From contig WSUB01000011.1 of the NCBI GenBank assembly GCA_019633425.1, positions 413,337 to 477,336 of the forward strand: a stretch of DNA of 64,000 nucleotides, in the 5' to 3' direction. This DNA is from Tulasnella sp. 424 (Eukaryota; Basidiomycota; Agaricomycetes; Cantharellales; Tulasnellaceae). Every line of letters starts with the position of its first letter. Positions within the stretch are counted from its first letter, which is position 1. The notes below the pieces were generated by a model. It did no database searches. It was not told where the DNA came from and saw nothing but the letters and a program-made list of their open reading frames with translations. Of the stretch, positions 38,640-50,197 are shown piece after piece. The position numbers and the translations under genes are program-made.

Positions 38640-41080
38640 TTATGCTGCCTTCTCAAGTCTTCTACGGACATCAACGGCCTCGTTCAAAGCGACAGCTACC
38701 GCCTTTGTGTCTCCAATTCTTTCCAGGATTTCAACAGCCTCTACATAAAGGGACATCGCGTCACTGGAGTGCCCCTGGTCGCAGTGTATTTCAGCAAGGC
38801 CCAGTAGGACACGTGCTCCGCTGTGTCTACTGCCGATGTCATTACAAGTTTGCCGAGCTTCGGAATAGATGGCAATAGCTTCGCTGTATTTCCTTTGAAG
38901 TCGAAGGATTGTGGCGAGCCCCAAGAGAGTGTCGGCTCTCCCGTTCTGACTACCTATGTCGGTGTAAATCTTCAGGGCTGCTGAGTAGAGTTCTACGGCC
39001 TCGTCGTGGTCATCCTGAAGCCGGTGCAGCTCAGCTAGACCCCACAAAACGTCGGCCCTCCCTTGGTTGTCACCGATGTCGGTACGTATTTGTAGGGCTT
39101 GGGAGTATAACGCATTGGCACCGCTGTAATTATTTCGAAGCCGATGCACTTCAGCAAGGCCACATAGGGCATTGGCTGTTCCGCTTTGATCCCCAATTTC
39201 GGTACATATCTGCAGAGCTTCGGAGTAGGATGTTGTGGCCTCGCTGTACTCGTTTCGAAGTCGGTGGATCATAGCGAGACCCCATAGGGCGTCGGCTCTC
39301 CCTCTTTGAACGCCGATATCGGTGAAAGTCTGCAGGGCTTCAGAGTAGAATGGAACGGCTTTGCTGTACTCGTCTTGGAGTCGATGTACCTCAGCGAGAC
39401 CCCACAGAGCCTCGGCTCTTCCGCCTTGATCTTTGAGATCGGTCCACACTTGAAGGGCTTCGGTGTAAGAAGCGATAGCCTCGTTATACCCGCCTCGAAG
39501 CCGGTGCACCTCACCAAGACCCCATAGGGCACGGGCTCTCCTGCTTTGATCTCCGATATCAGTACAGATTTGCAGGGCTTCGGAGTAGAATGTAACGGCC
39601 TCTGCATACTCGTCTCGAAACCGATGCACATCAGCCAGGCCCAACAGAGCGCCAGCTCTCCCTTTGCTGCTTCCACCATCTCCGCAGATATCCAAGGCAT
39701 CGGCGAAGCACCTTGTTGCGTTGAGATAGTCTGCCCGGTGTTTGTACATTTCTCCCAGCTTAGTCAGAAGTTCGGAATGGCGAACCCCGGAAAACCCAGT
39801 ATCTGTAGCTCGGATGGGCGTTGGAACAACCATTGGCTGTAAAGGACGTATTTGTAGAGGGTGATGTCAATTGCTCTGAGATTCAGTACCGGGCTATAGC
39901 TACTGACCATCCAAGAGATCGACTTCCGGCAGTCCTCCGCCGATGGTCGTTTGGTGGGATCAATGCTCCAGCACTTGGCCATCAGGGAGCAAAGTGCCAC
40001 GTTCACTGACATGCGGATGTCTTGGGCGATCAACGGAAGGTCACCCCGAATGACACGTTTGATGACAGTCATGTCCATGGCGACGTCGTGAAACGGGATG
40101 GAGTTGGTCATTACCTATTCCATGGCTAATTTGTGAACCTCGAGGATGCACAGTATTCGGATTCACCCGCACCTCATAAGCTATCCAGCCCAATGCCCAG
40201 ATATCGCTCTCAAGACTAGAATGGTTCTCCATCAAGAGCTCCGGAGCTGCCCAGCGAATGGTATACTTGCTCCCTGTGATAGTTATTGACTCCGAGGCGG
40301 CGCAGAATTCGGCGTGAAGTGGGATGTTTTCCTGGCTCGTAAGATCTGTTTCAGGCGGCCCGTCTACCTTGTTCGGTATGCTCTTGTCGTCGAGGCCCTT
40401 TTTTGCGAGACGACGAGCGGACCCGAAGTCTGTAATCACAGCGTAATGTTTTGAGTTGACTAAGACGTTGAGCTGTAGATGATCAGACTTAGCCTCCTCC
40501 CCAGGTTACATTTGTGGCGGTCTCGGAACGTACCGATTTGAGGTCGCCATGACATATAGGCGGCTCTTGATTATGGAGATATTCCACTCCTCTCGTCACG
40601 TCGTCGATCTGGGGTTTGGCCTCTCATCAATAGTGAGTCGCATGAGGGCAGTCTGTCGGATCTTACTAGCGAGATTCGCTCCGGAATTTCCCAATCTCCT
40701 GAGGCAAGAAAATCCCTCAAATTCCCGTTTTCTTCCCATGGAAAAATCAACCAGACTACGTTTCTGGGCACATCTTCAACAAATCCCTCGAGTTTAACGA
40801 TGTTCGGATGAGAAAGTTTAAGCAAGAATTCCGATTCCTTGAGCGCTAGCTGAGAAGACCTGTCACCATGGGTCCCAAATGACGAATCGAATCATTCTTA
40901 CCCCTAAGACATGTTCTACACCCTTACCCCTTTTTATCTTCATTTTCTTTACTGCCACAACCTGAAGATGGCAAGGGGCTTGTCAGCCGTCCGCTGAGTA
41001 GACCCTAGAATTGGATCGCCGCCTGACCTTTCGCTCCAAAGTTTGGGCACCAGACATTTGTCTATCGCTTTCCTCACATT
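38640..41080 (-). CDS. TKL-like protein kinase fused to a TPR array
   Basis: The kinase part shows VVAVKKMKIKR (ATP lysine, near 40950), LLKLSHPNIVKLEGFVED, WEENGNLRDFLASG, HGDLKS joined across an intron to LNVLVNSKHYAVITDFGSAR, IRWAAPELLMENHSSLESD, and CWSIDPTKRPSAEDCRKS. The catalytic Asp, DFG and APE are all present; HGD instead of HRD is common in fungal TKL kinases. After an intron near 39840 comes PMVVPTPIRATDTGF and then nine to ten TPR units of 40 residues (pattern GRA.ALWGLAEVHRL...Y.EA...Y.EALQI), ending RRLEKAA at 38640. The TPR units repeat at 120 bp and are highly alike. Introns fall near 40090-40150, 40450-40520 and 40640-40700. The glycine loop and the start codon could not be resolved, so the upper coordinate is approximate. 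Function unknown; kinase-TPR proteins are expanded in Agaricomycetes. Confidence 0.78.
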
Positions 41081-41734
41081 GGGGGGTTTGATCGTCCGAC
41101 CCCGTACTGCTTTTCTTATGAGACTGGAGGACTAAAAATGCTCGTGAAACTATCGCATTTCCTCCACCAAACTGGGGGGCGTCTTTGGGGACTTCAATCC
41201 AAGACGGTTCAATCCGCCACTGCGCAAGCTCCTCGAGCTTATCCCGCTACCGGAAATTGGTACCGTGAGTTTTTAGCCTTGGGTTCTGGGGTAATGAGTG
41301 AACGCACTACTTTTGCGCTTCGTTGGAATCCGACGTGGGGAACTTCCTGGTGAGACCTGGATGGCGGATGAGGGTTGGAATCGTTGTGGTCCTTTTGCAT
41401 TACAGGCTTAGTCGGACAAGTTTCAATTGTGATATGATGAGATAGGCGGGTATGATCTTTGCAGAGAGGGGATGGGCAAACAAAGAATGCCAGAGGATAA
41501 GCGGTGAATTCGTGTGGTTTGTGGGGTTTGAAAAGGAAGTCCGGAGCACTGCCTCTCGAAGTGCGGCTTGACCTCTTCCCCTGGAGGCGAGGAGTTTCTG
41601 GACTTTATCGTGGAATGTTCTTTCCGACTCTAGTCTGGACAACTGACACGATAAGGCGTCTATGTGAGCCCCTATAAGTAAGATAGGACTAGATTGGCTC
41701 AACGAAACCCCAGATAAAGTGCATAAGAGAACCG

Positions 41735-42350
41735 AGAGAGTCTGGATTACATCGCCTGCCGCCAGGTGGTCCTTCTTCGCTGTGGGGCGTGGGCGGGGTT
41801 GCATGGCCAGGACCAAGTGGACTTGTAAGTTTGTTCGTCTCAGACTTGCAAATTATTTCGATGTTCGTTCTCTCATGCGTTTCTAGTTGAAACAGCAATC
41901 TCGTGGAAAAAAGGGTCTACTATACATCGTACAGTCAAACTATGTACACATACATGCAATTTTGCTGTCCGGTAGGCTTGTCATACAATAGAAAAAAAAT
42001 TGGTACAACAAGGAACCACAGCCTTGAAGCCCAAGGTGAACAAAAAATATTTCAATAATCCAGAACGACCAGTAGAGTATATCTTGCAACAACAATTTCT
42101 TGATAGATAGGAGAAGCGAGTGGGAGGGTTTTCATTGGAGAAAGAGTCCATGTTGGGAGGAGGGGGGGTGGCGTTGGGATCGAAAACGAAAGGGTCCGAA
42201 GAGCGGGAGTTCGAGGCTGCGGCATTAGCTTTGGCTTGGAGTTAAGACGACGCCGTCGCGACCCATCCAGTACCAACGACGGTTGGGGTTGACGAACATG
42301 TTCGCTTCAAGGCTGACGTTTCTTGAAGCGAGGGACTCCATTATGCGGCA
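41735..42350. repeat. Right copy of duplicated gene-end junction
   Basis: Counterpart of 33170-33695. The first 90 bp (41735-41825) resemble the coding end of the Atg38-like gene, now without a reading frame; the remainder is the 3' flank and last exon of the intact exonuclease gene. About 41100-41735 shows nothing recognisable. Confidence 0.78.
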
Positions 42351-44788
42351 TATGTTCCTGGCGTCCTATAAAGCGACGACACGTCGTTCATTAACCCAGC
42401 CCCTCCAATAAGTTGCTTAGATCGGACTCACGTCGATGCCTCGATGCTGTTGTCCAGTAAAGTGACCCAATGCTAAGGCCTGGAGTTGCTGTGGAATGTT
42501 GAGGGACGGTCGCTTGCCATGCCGTTGATGGGGCAGCCTTGACGGTCTGGCCTAAACCAAGACGGAGGATTGAGAAACGTGACTAGGAAGAGCGAAAGAA
42601 ATGCACATACTGCAGATGTTCCACAGCGGGACCTATCGTCGACAAACGACCCAACGACGCGTCGAATGTCAATGACATCGCCCAAGAAGTAATCGGGTAC
42701 CTGCATCCGGGAGATGAAACATTGCTTCACCACTAGTGGAACAGAAAAGTCAATGACGGAACTCTGTGATGAAACAAGCTTGAGAAGAAAACGTACGGAA
42801 GTCTCTCAGGTCGAACGGCCCATCCGTACACCAAGCGAACCTGGACATTGTCCCAGGTGGAGCATAATTATCCCAATCGTTCTCAGCATCCATCCCCAGG
42901 AAACCTTCGCCCACCGACGGACCCAAGAACTGTTGCGCATTCCAGGCACCGAAGGAGGATTGCGATGTGCGCTGAGACGCGCGGGCCGAAAACGCGAACG
43001 AGGGGGCAGGCGATGACAGCGACGAAGTCGACAGTGCCGGAGAGAACGTCGACAAATCGGGAGCAGTGGCGGGAGGAGGGGATGCCGAGGCGACGGGTAA
43101 ATCGGGTGGGGTAATGACAGCTGCAGCGTCAGCCGATGGTAGCTCTGCGGGAGAACTCGGCTCCGGACATGAGAGCAGCGGGTCAGAGTTCTCGTTATCG
43201 CTCCGAGGTTCGAATGGGGTAGGAGATGAGCAGCGGGATTGTGGCGGGGTAAGGAGGGCCGTCGGAGGTGGGATGAGATTGTGTTTCTGCAGCCATTGCT
43301 CGAAGAGTGCCAACATCTCCGGGAAGGTGGGTGCGGGGTCAATATCAGCCTATTCAAAAACCCAAGGAGATAACGTGGGTTAGCCATATGAAATTGAGAA
43401 GCTTCCCTTTCAAATTGTATTTGAGAGGCTTCTACACATACCTGAGTGATTCCAGTTAAGGACGTGCAGAATTCGGAGAGTTGGGGTCGCCAAGTGGGGC
43501 GAACGAAACTCGTGAATTCGTCAACGATGACAAGTTTGCTCGCCGTTCCGGTGGTTTCATCCTTGTCTTCCCATCGCATTAGGATGACAGGCCATTCCTG
43601 CACGTGGAAATTGGTAAGAAGTCAGTCAAATTGTTTTTAAAAACTAAAAACTTCAGGTCCGGTGGGAAACCGCGGGTTGGAGTGGGGATCGGCGCGGCAG
43701 AACACCCCGACCCACCGCCACGGGCGCCCCGACGCAGACATCTGAAACTTCCTCGGGCTCGAAAGAGGCCCATTCAGAGAGAAGGGGGGCTAACTCACAA
43801 TGATCTCATTCGGGTGGTCGAATCTGGAACCCGCCTCGCAGGTCGCTTCGACGTCCAGAACAAGGAAAGCGTCATAGGGTTGCAGTGCCCCTGCTGGGGT
43901 CGGAGAAACAACTCCAGATGTCTCGACTGGGGTGGTGCATCCATCGGACGGGCCAGATGATATCGCCAAGGCCGGTGCAAGCAGACCTGTGCTAATGGGG
44001 TTGGTGTGATCAGGGTGATGATTAGGAGTTACGGCAGTCGCGTCGGTTGTCGTCGAGGGGTCGTGAGGCAGGTCGTAGTACTGAGCACGAAACTCATACG
44101 CCGCAGCTCGTGGATTGAGTATGGTGTGGAAAATCGTGTTGGAAAGCGTGCGTGCCGCGGCAGGACGAGTTGGGCTTATTGGTTCGGGTTGTTCAGTTAT
44201 GGGCGAAGTCGCTGGAGTTGGAAGGAGAGATGGCTTCTTTGGCGACGGCATGGGACGAGTAGGAGAGACAGTAGTTGAGTTCTGACGGGTGGCCTTGGAG
44301 ATTGGGGACTTTGCAGTAGCTACGGATGGATTGGATTGTTGACTGGGGGTTGATGTAGCACCAGTGCTATTGTTCCCCGCTCGTCTCCTGGACTGATTGC
44401 CTGTGGCAACATTGCTCATATCGACATCCTTCGAGATAACGACTTTGCGCTTCCCGCCCTTGACGTTCTTGCCCTTCTTTGAAGAGGATTGCGATTGCGA
44501 CCGAACGTGTCCAGTCGCGTGCTGCTGATGCTGTTGTTTGTTGGAATTCGAAGCTGCTGCTGAGGAGGACGTCGAAGGCGTCTGCCAGATGTCGGAACCG
44601 ATGCGATCCCAGAGGCGGGAGCCAGCGTGTTGGATGGTGCGAATGAAGGGCGAGTCCGATTGGATGAGGAGGGCGAGAGAGACGAGTGCAGCCGAGCTCA
44701 CGATGCACAAGAGGATCAATGTCGGAGAAGGGGTAGTCGACGGCAGAGGCGAAGCACTTGAGACTTGCGAGCCGTCGACATTATCCAT
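42225..44788 (-). CDS. Membrane-anchored DEDDh 3'-5' exonuclease, ERI1-like
   Basis: Start MDNVDGSQVSSASPLPSTTP, followed by a hydrophobic segment LILLCIVSSAALVSLALLI that looks like a membrane anchor or signal anchor. About 230 low-complexity residues follow (Gln/His, Ser/Lys, Thr/Pro). The exonuclease domain begins at AFLVLDVEATCEAG (DxE motif), EIIV, WPVILMRWEDKDETTG, EFTSFVRPTWRPQLSEFCTS. A Ser/Pro/Ala-rich insert of about 130 residues separates FEQWLQKHNLIPPP from FAWCTDGPFDLRDF (second Asp). Then YFLGDVIDIRRVV, LNIPQQLQALALGHF, and QQHRGID joined across an intron to DARNICRIM (His and last Asp). It ends RRWYWMGRDGVVLTPSQS. All DEDDh residues are present, so it should be active. ERI1/THEX1 relatives trim histone, 5.8S rRNA or small RNAs; the substrate here is unknown. 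About 700 residues, six introns. Confidence 0.85.
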
Positions 44789-45155
44789 GGACCAGGAGAA
44801 ACCGTATTGTTAAATGGGATTGGAAAGGGGAGGAAGGGGATTCGTTGCGAGTGGCGATGTGTAGGTAGAGAGCCAGGGGATGTAATATGATATACTGAGT
44901 GGTGCTTGATGGAGACGTCGTGGATACCGATCCGATGTAGGGTCGCTTGGGCTCACCGGGAGCTCGTCCTTGAGGGGAAGCCTGGGGAGGGGTAAAGGAA
45001 GGACAGAAGGGAGAAACTGTCCGGACATCCATCAACTCATACCCCCCTGACCGCGGGAACCGCAGAAAAAATCTGTCATTTCCGGTGCCACACTCTGTCC
45101 CTCTCCCCCAACCCGCAATCTGCTCAACTGCGAGCTGATCTTTAAAGCAGTACGC
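44789..45155. promoter_or_regulatory. Divergent promoter, exonuclease and Cms1
   Basis: About 367 bp between head-to-head starts. CT-rich near the Cms1 start. No TATA box recognised. Confidence 0.45.
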
Positions 45156-46929
45156 ATGGCAGACGACCTAGAACCAAATTTTCTCTTGGATCAAAATGTC
45201 TCATTGGCAAGCGACGACGAGCTGGGAGCCACCGCGGACGCCCAGCCCACTAACCCCCACCGGTCTCTTGAGGACGAAGATGATTTCGCGCTGGAAGGCG
45301 AGTGGAATGGCCTGACCACCCAAGGATCCCCCTCCCAAGATACCGAAGATCCGAAAGCCACCAAGAAGCGCAAAAAGAAAGAACGACAGAAGGAGAACAA
45401 GGCTAAAGTGAGTTTGCTTCGCATCAGAAAGGATGGTCTCGTGCGCGCGCCAGGTATCTTTTGTCTCAAACCAAACTCTACCTATAGAAAAGGCGCTTGC
45501 AAGAAGAGCAGCAGCAGGAGGAGCAAGAACCATCCGCTTCGGGCAAGGTCGAAGCTAAGGCTGCCCCTCGCGATCATCCCACTGGCGCATCGGCGAACCC
45601 GGCAAACCAAAGTCCTGCCGACATTGCTGAATATTTCATCAAAATGCAGCACAAGACCTTTGGCTCGGGGGTTTCAGCTCTGGAACTAGCCGACATGTTA
45701 ATACCAGGTACGGCATGCATCCCCATTCGTTTGAATTCTAAAAACAGAACTCGAACTCGAAATTCCCTCTCGGTCCGAAAAAGCGCTCAAAGGCCACCCA
45801 CCACATAATATCGACTAATTGGAACCTTTTTTTTTTTGTTCTCCTTTTCTTATCAGAATCGAGTATAATCGACGCCTCGCAATACGCTAAAGCTCGAACC
45901 AAAGACACGTTGCCCGAATTCATCCGACAAGGTGCGTCACCGCCGCGCTTGACCTCCTTTTCTTCATCTCCTCCTGCAAGTTTCTTTGAGCTAGATTCCC
46001 GAACGCTTGTTTTTTTTGTTCTTGTCCTTCTTCTTTCTATCTTTATCTCTTTCAGCCACTTCGAAGGCGCGACGGTCGAAGCTGACTTCTCTCTGCGCAG
46101 CTCAGTCGCCCCCCATCTTTTCACCCGCTTAAAAGATAAACCAAAATCGAACGGAGCTCCAGTCGCGGTGATCGTTGCCGGGGCAGCCCTTAGAGTAGCC
46201 GATCTCGTTCGGTCATGTAGACCTTTGAGAGGCCATCGCGGTGGTGAAATAGCCAAGGTGCGGAAATCACGTAAACCGTCCTTTATTGAATTGGGTCTAG
46301 TTACTGACGGCAGCTTTTTACAAAAACTCTCACTGATGCCGTTACAACAAAACAAATGGGGCACGCCCCTACCCTCGTCGCTCTGACTTCTTCGGCTTCT
46401 TCTTCGCCTATCTCCTTTCCTCTGGACCCACCACCAACCTTCACTCCTATGCATCTCACCTCAACATCTGGACCATTGATTCCCTCCCTGGCGGTCTCGG
46501 CGACTCTAAAATTCCTCCCACTTTATCACACCAACAGCTGTTTGCCAAGCACATGAAGGTGGCTGAGCAAGTTGAATACCTAAACCAAACCGCTGTGAGC
46601 GTCGCTATAGGGACACCGGACCGGCTTGGGAAACTGCTATCTGCAGAAGGTTGGCGGTTACTACTTTTCCCTCCCCTATCAGAACTCACGAGTTCTGACC
46701 TTGCCCGTGCCTCATTGTCCCTTCAGATGGACTCAAGTTGACGAACCTTGAATACATAATCTTGGACCTGACTCACCGAGACGCCAAGAACAGAACGCTC
46801 CTCGACATCCCAGAAACTCGTAAAGAGGTCTTCGCGTCTCTCTTCGGACAGGGTTCAACTGGATCAAATGGTGGCAAGGCTATAATGGAACACGTCAAAG
46901 ACGGCAAGATCAAGTTGCTATTGTATTGA
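45156..46929 (+). CDS. CMS1: Cms1/CMSS1-family ribosome biogenesis protein
   Basis: Starts MADDLEPNFLLDQNVSLASD and has an acidic then Lys-rich N-terminus (ATKKRKKKERQKENKAK), typical of nucleolar proteins. Further blocks: NQSPADIAEYFIKMQHKTFG, SALELADMLIPESSIIDASQ, KDTLPEFIRQ, then across an intron VAPHLFTRLKDKPKSNGAPV, VIVAGAALRVADLVRSCRPL, RGHRGGEIAK, and after a long intron LFAKHMKVAEQVEYL, VSVAIGTPDRLGKLLSADGL, LEYIILDLTHRDAKNRTL, DIPETRKEVFASLFG, ending DGKIKLLLY. This matches Cms1/CMSS1, a P-loop-like DEAD-related fold linked to small-subunit assembly. About 300 residues. Two introns are unusually long for this window (about 45932-46109 and 46257-46536). Confidence 0.88.
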
Positions 46930-48526
46930 CAATTCCACGGTCAATAATTGGGAAGTTAATAATAGAAGTCCTTCCAGACATTTAATTCAGGAAATCCGGG
47001 TCTCATTGCGTGTCTCTCGCTGCACCGTTTTCCGACTCTTGACGCAAGAACGGGTGGTCTTGCGCAATTCAATACTCCAACCGCGTACCGTTCCTGACCA
47101 TGCGGATTTCTCGTCTCCCAGCTTCCCCTTCTGCCAAACGGTATTGCCCGAAATCTTCTTTGTGCCCTTGACTCCTCTCTCTCGATCTCACTCAAGTCAA
47201 AGCCGACCTCCTGTAAATCGTCTTCTCTTTCCCAACCGCTAACTTGATTAGATCACTCAGTGCACTCCTCCGTGAGACTGCTCAGTTCCTTCGCTGAAAC
47301 TCAAAATAAAACAATCGATTACTTTTTTCCCAATAATCTGGTATTACAACGAATTTCTGAACCCCATGATAGGTCCGGTGAGAAGTGTCCGAGGCTGCCT
47401 GTCAACGAGATTTCTCCTTTTGGTAATCAGCCGGCTCTGAGAGGTGCACCCTCAAATCGACCTCACGGAACTGTTTCCAAGCCACCCATTTCAAAAGTAC
47501 ACGTCCACCAGGTGGTTCGAGCATGTTACAGGGGTCTTAATCTATTATAGGTGGTGTCGTCTGATCACTTGAGGAAGGTACCGTCATGGGAGAGGTCCCA
47601 AAGGGAAGATCGACGGAGAAACCCCCAAGCACAGGGTTTTTCAAGATACACAGTGGATGTCCGGGCCGGAGTTTGAAAGTTAGACTATAGCTAAAGACGG
47701 CCATCCCGTAACGTGTGCACGACCCGCGACTTACCGACGGCTTCCAGCACTGGACTCGGTTCGGGCGGTTGGGGCCTGTCCGATTGCACAGCTTCGACGA
47801 CGCATTCAATAGGCGTAAGTCTGTAAAACCTGACCCTGACGGGCACCTGTAGCTAATATTTCTTGGGAAAGAGAAAGAGGACCTCTCTAGTAATCTGATC
47901 TAACCTGCTTTAGGCTTGACTGGACTCTTTGGGCCCATGTTGCCAGTGTCGCCACTTTTCACCAAATGCGGCATACGGTAGATCGAGCACTGGCTGGAGC
48001 CTAGATGATCTCCATTGTCTCAGGATGACGAACGGTGGTTCCACAGCACTCTAAGATCGCAAGAGAGATAAAACCTTGATATTTACCTGAGAAGAGTCGA
48101 AACCCCAGATGATCGACTGAGGGCCCGTAGTTCCTCGAGATGGAGATAACTCCCTTCACACCCACAGTGCACATGTCAAGAGAAACATTCCGAAACCTCT
48201 ACCGATGGCATCCTATCCCCGAGAGTTCGGCACCCAAGCCACGGTCGCCTCACAAACCTGCGGATCATGAAGATGTAGATCAGGCAGGCCTTTCAAGACG
48301 AGCGCTCTTCAAGTAAGCGATCGGGCAGATTTCCATTTAACGTTATACATATACACAACGAGAACGAGAAGGAAGCCAAAAATCCGTCCTATTTAAGGCT
48401 TGGAGTGAATAGTGATGGGTTAGGAATATGGAAAGGAGCGAGGGAAATAGCAGAAAAGCGCAGACTAGTAGGACCGATGCAGGTAGAAATTTCATACTCA
48501 GAGACGACTCTCCTCTAGTGTACCTC
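46930..48526. other. Intergenic stretch with possible decayed gene on the minus strand
   Basis: No complete gene. The minus strand has scattered open pieces that could be exons: QVCEATVAWVPNSRG near 48250, CTVGVKGVISISRNYGPSVD then HLGFRLFS near 48100-48170 followed by a good gtaaat donor, and IECVVEAVQSDRPQPPEPSP near 47730-47810 followed by a gtaagt donor. I cannot join them into one frame or assign a family. It may be a degraded or rapidly evolving gene. Confidence 0.3.
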
Positions 48527-49942
48527 TTAAGCTGGCCCAAAGTCGTCACTAGCAAAATCCCAGAGTAAACGCTTGCCCATCATGTATGCGATTACGATCG
48601 AGAAGAACGCAATGGATGCATCCAGCCAAAACGGTGGACGGTTCCGGGCAGCATGGGCGGTATCGACGAGAACCGGCGTGGGTATGTTCTGGGGTTGTGC
48701 AGTTGTGGATGGGGTCGGAGCCGTTGTAGGAGCAGGAGGCGGTGGCGATGAAGTATCAGACAGTAGTTCAGGCGAGCTGGGAGACGAGTCTTGAGACAAA
48801 GTGGGCGCTACAGATAGTGACTCATTATCTGCGGTAGGTTCTGGACCAGCTGTGGCGTCAGAGGGAGACTCGGGGACATTCGGAGTGGCAGCGGGTTCAG
48901 TGGAAGACGTCGTTGGCTGCTCCGTCGACTGCGTGTCTTTGGCCGGTGGATCTGGGAGCAGCTCAATATTGGGCACGCCGCAGTCTGGGCACACCCAAGA
49001 CCGAGACCTGGACAAGTACGAGGCGTCAGTCGGACGGACATCGTGAAGAATGCCAAAACGTACAAAGCTGCGAGCCGTTTGCGTTCAGCTATTGGATACT
49101 CGATGGCACCAACACCAACGGCTGCTTCGCCCTTGAGAGGGAAGAACCCTTGCAGACCAATAATGGCTGTGTGAAGTCGCGACTTATGAGCATGACGCAA
49201 TTCGATTACCTCCGATAAGTCACGAACCTGTACGGACGCCCCAGGCAGGCTGCCAAAGCTCTTCGTGATCTAAAGAACAGAATGCGTTGTATAAGCAGAT
49301 GTTCTCCGCTTTGTCAGAGAGAATTATCGGAAGAACTCACAAGAGGTGAAGCTAATGCAGATCTACGTCATCCAAAAGGGGTAATCATTGCCGACATACC
49401 GCCAAATTCCAGTCAGCTTACTACACGTCATATGTGGCACTAAACATGCTGACCTTCTTGTTCAGTTCGAATCGGCCGTTGGGAGTGAGGATCATGATAG
49501 ACGGCGCCTTGAACGGGTACTCTGGTGGAAGACTAATTCGGCAGTGATACAGTCCACCTTCGAATTCAGTGTCGGATGGCCCGCGAATAGTACAATGCCA
49601 TTCCTAGAATGCCGACGAGTAAGGCGTCAGACATTGAGCTCTCTGCACCTCTTAATGACGTTGACGTACGAAGATATCTTCCTGGAGAGTCCAAATAAGA
49701 AATCAGGGACCATTCTTAGAGAATGGGACGATGGTCCAGTTTCGAAACGACGAACCTCAAGTGGACCGGCGGTGTATTCTGTACTGTCGTCGTCTCTTAG
49801 CTCTCTAGCTTCTGACATGATTCGTTTAACAGCTGCGCGAGGGACAACCGATCAGCGTTCAAGGCCTATTCGCTCAAGTTACTCCCCACACTGCAAGTCG
49901 CTCACCTGAGCTGTTCTTGTTAAGTCCCGCTCTCGTAGCCAT
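48527..49942 (-). CDS. UBC6: Ubc6/UBE2J-type ubiquitin-conjugating enzyme E2, ER tail-anchored
   Basis: Encodes the ER membrane E2 used in ER-associated degradation. The start MATRAGLNKNSS joins to AVKRIMSEARELRDDDSTEY, TAGPLE, a 12-nt exon encoding EDIF (49670-49681), then EWHCTIRGPSDTEFEGGLYH, ISLPPEYPFKAPSIMILTPN and GRFELNKK. After an intron ICISFTS carries the catalytic cysteine, followed by HEELWQPAWGVRTA and IIGLQGFFPLKGEAAVGVGA. TPN replaces the usual HPN, as in all Ubc6/UBE2J proteins. After the E2 fold comes RSWVCPDCGVPN, a Ser/Thr/Pro-rich linker of about 110 residues, and the C-terminal anchor ASIAFFSIVIAYMMG just before the end DFGPA. About 290 residues, eight introns. Confidence 0.93.
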
Positions 49943-50197
49943 CAGAGAAGTCAATCACTGGGGTGCTGGATGAGAGGGCGAGAGTTGGTGGGCGGTTGAC
50001 AAAAGGAAGGAGGGTCGTAGGAGAGGTTGTAATGGCGACTGAAGGTGAGCGGAAGTGGTGTGAGCTGCGTTCACAGCCCTGACGTTGCGGGGATCTCAAC
50101 GTGGCCGCATCTCCATCGTGTGATATCACAAGAGATCACCGTCTCAAACGAGCGACTTCCAAATTTCGGCCACCTCCCAAACAAAAAACGACTTGCA
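49943..50197. promoter_or_regulatory. Divergent promoter, Ubc6 and Mrp10
   Basis: About 255 bp between head-to-head start codons; the Mrp10 side ends in an A-rich leader (caaacaaaaaacgacttgca). No other element recognised. Confidence 0.5.

Noticed and set aside
38909..39842. Plus-strand open frames across the TPR array
   Set aside because: The 120-bp TPR repeat is open on the opposite strand by composition; the minus-strand reading gives clear TPR motifs.
43066..43383. Plus-strand frame within the exonuclease gene
   Set aside because: It is a shadow of the Ser/Pro-rich insert of the exonuclease on the other strand.
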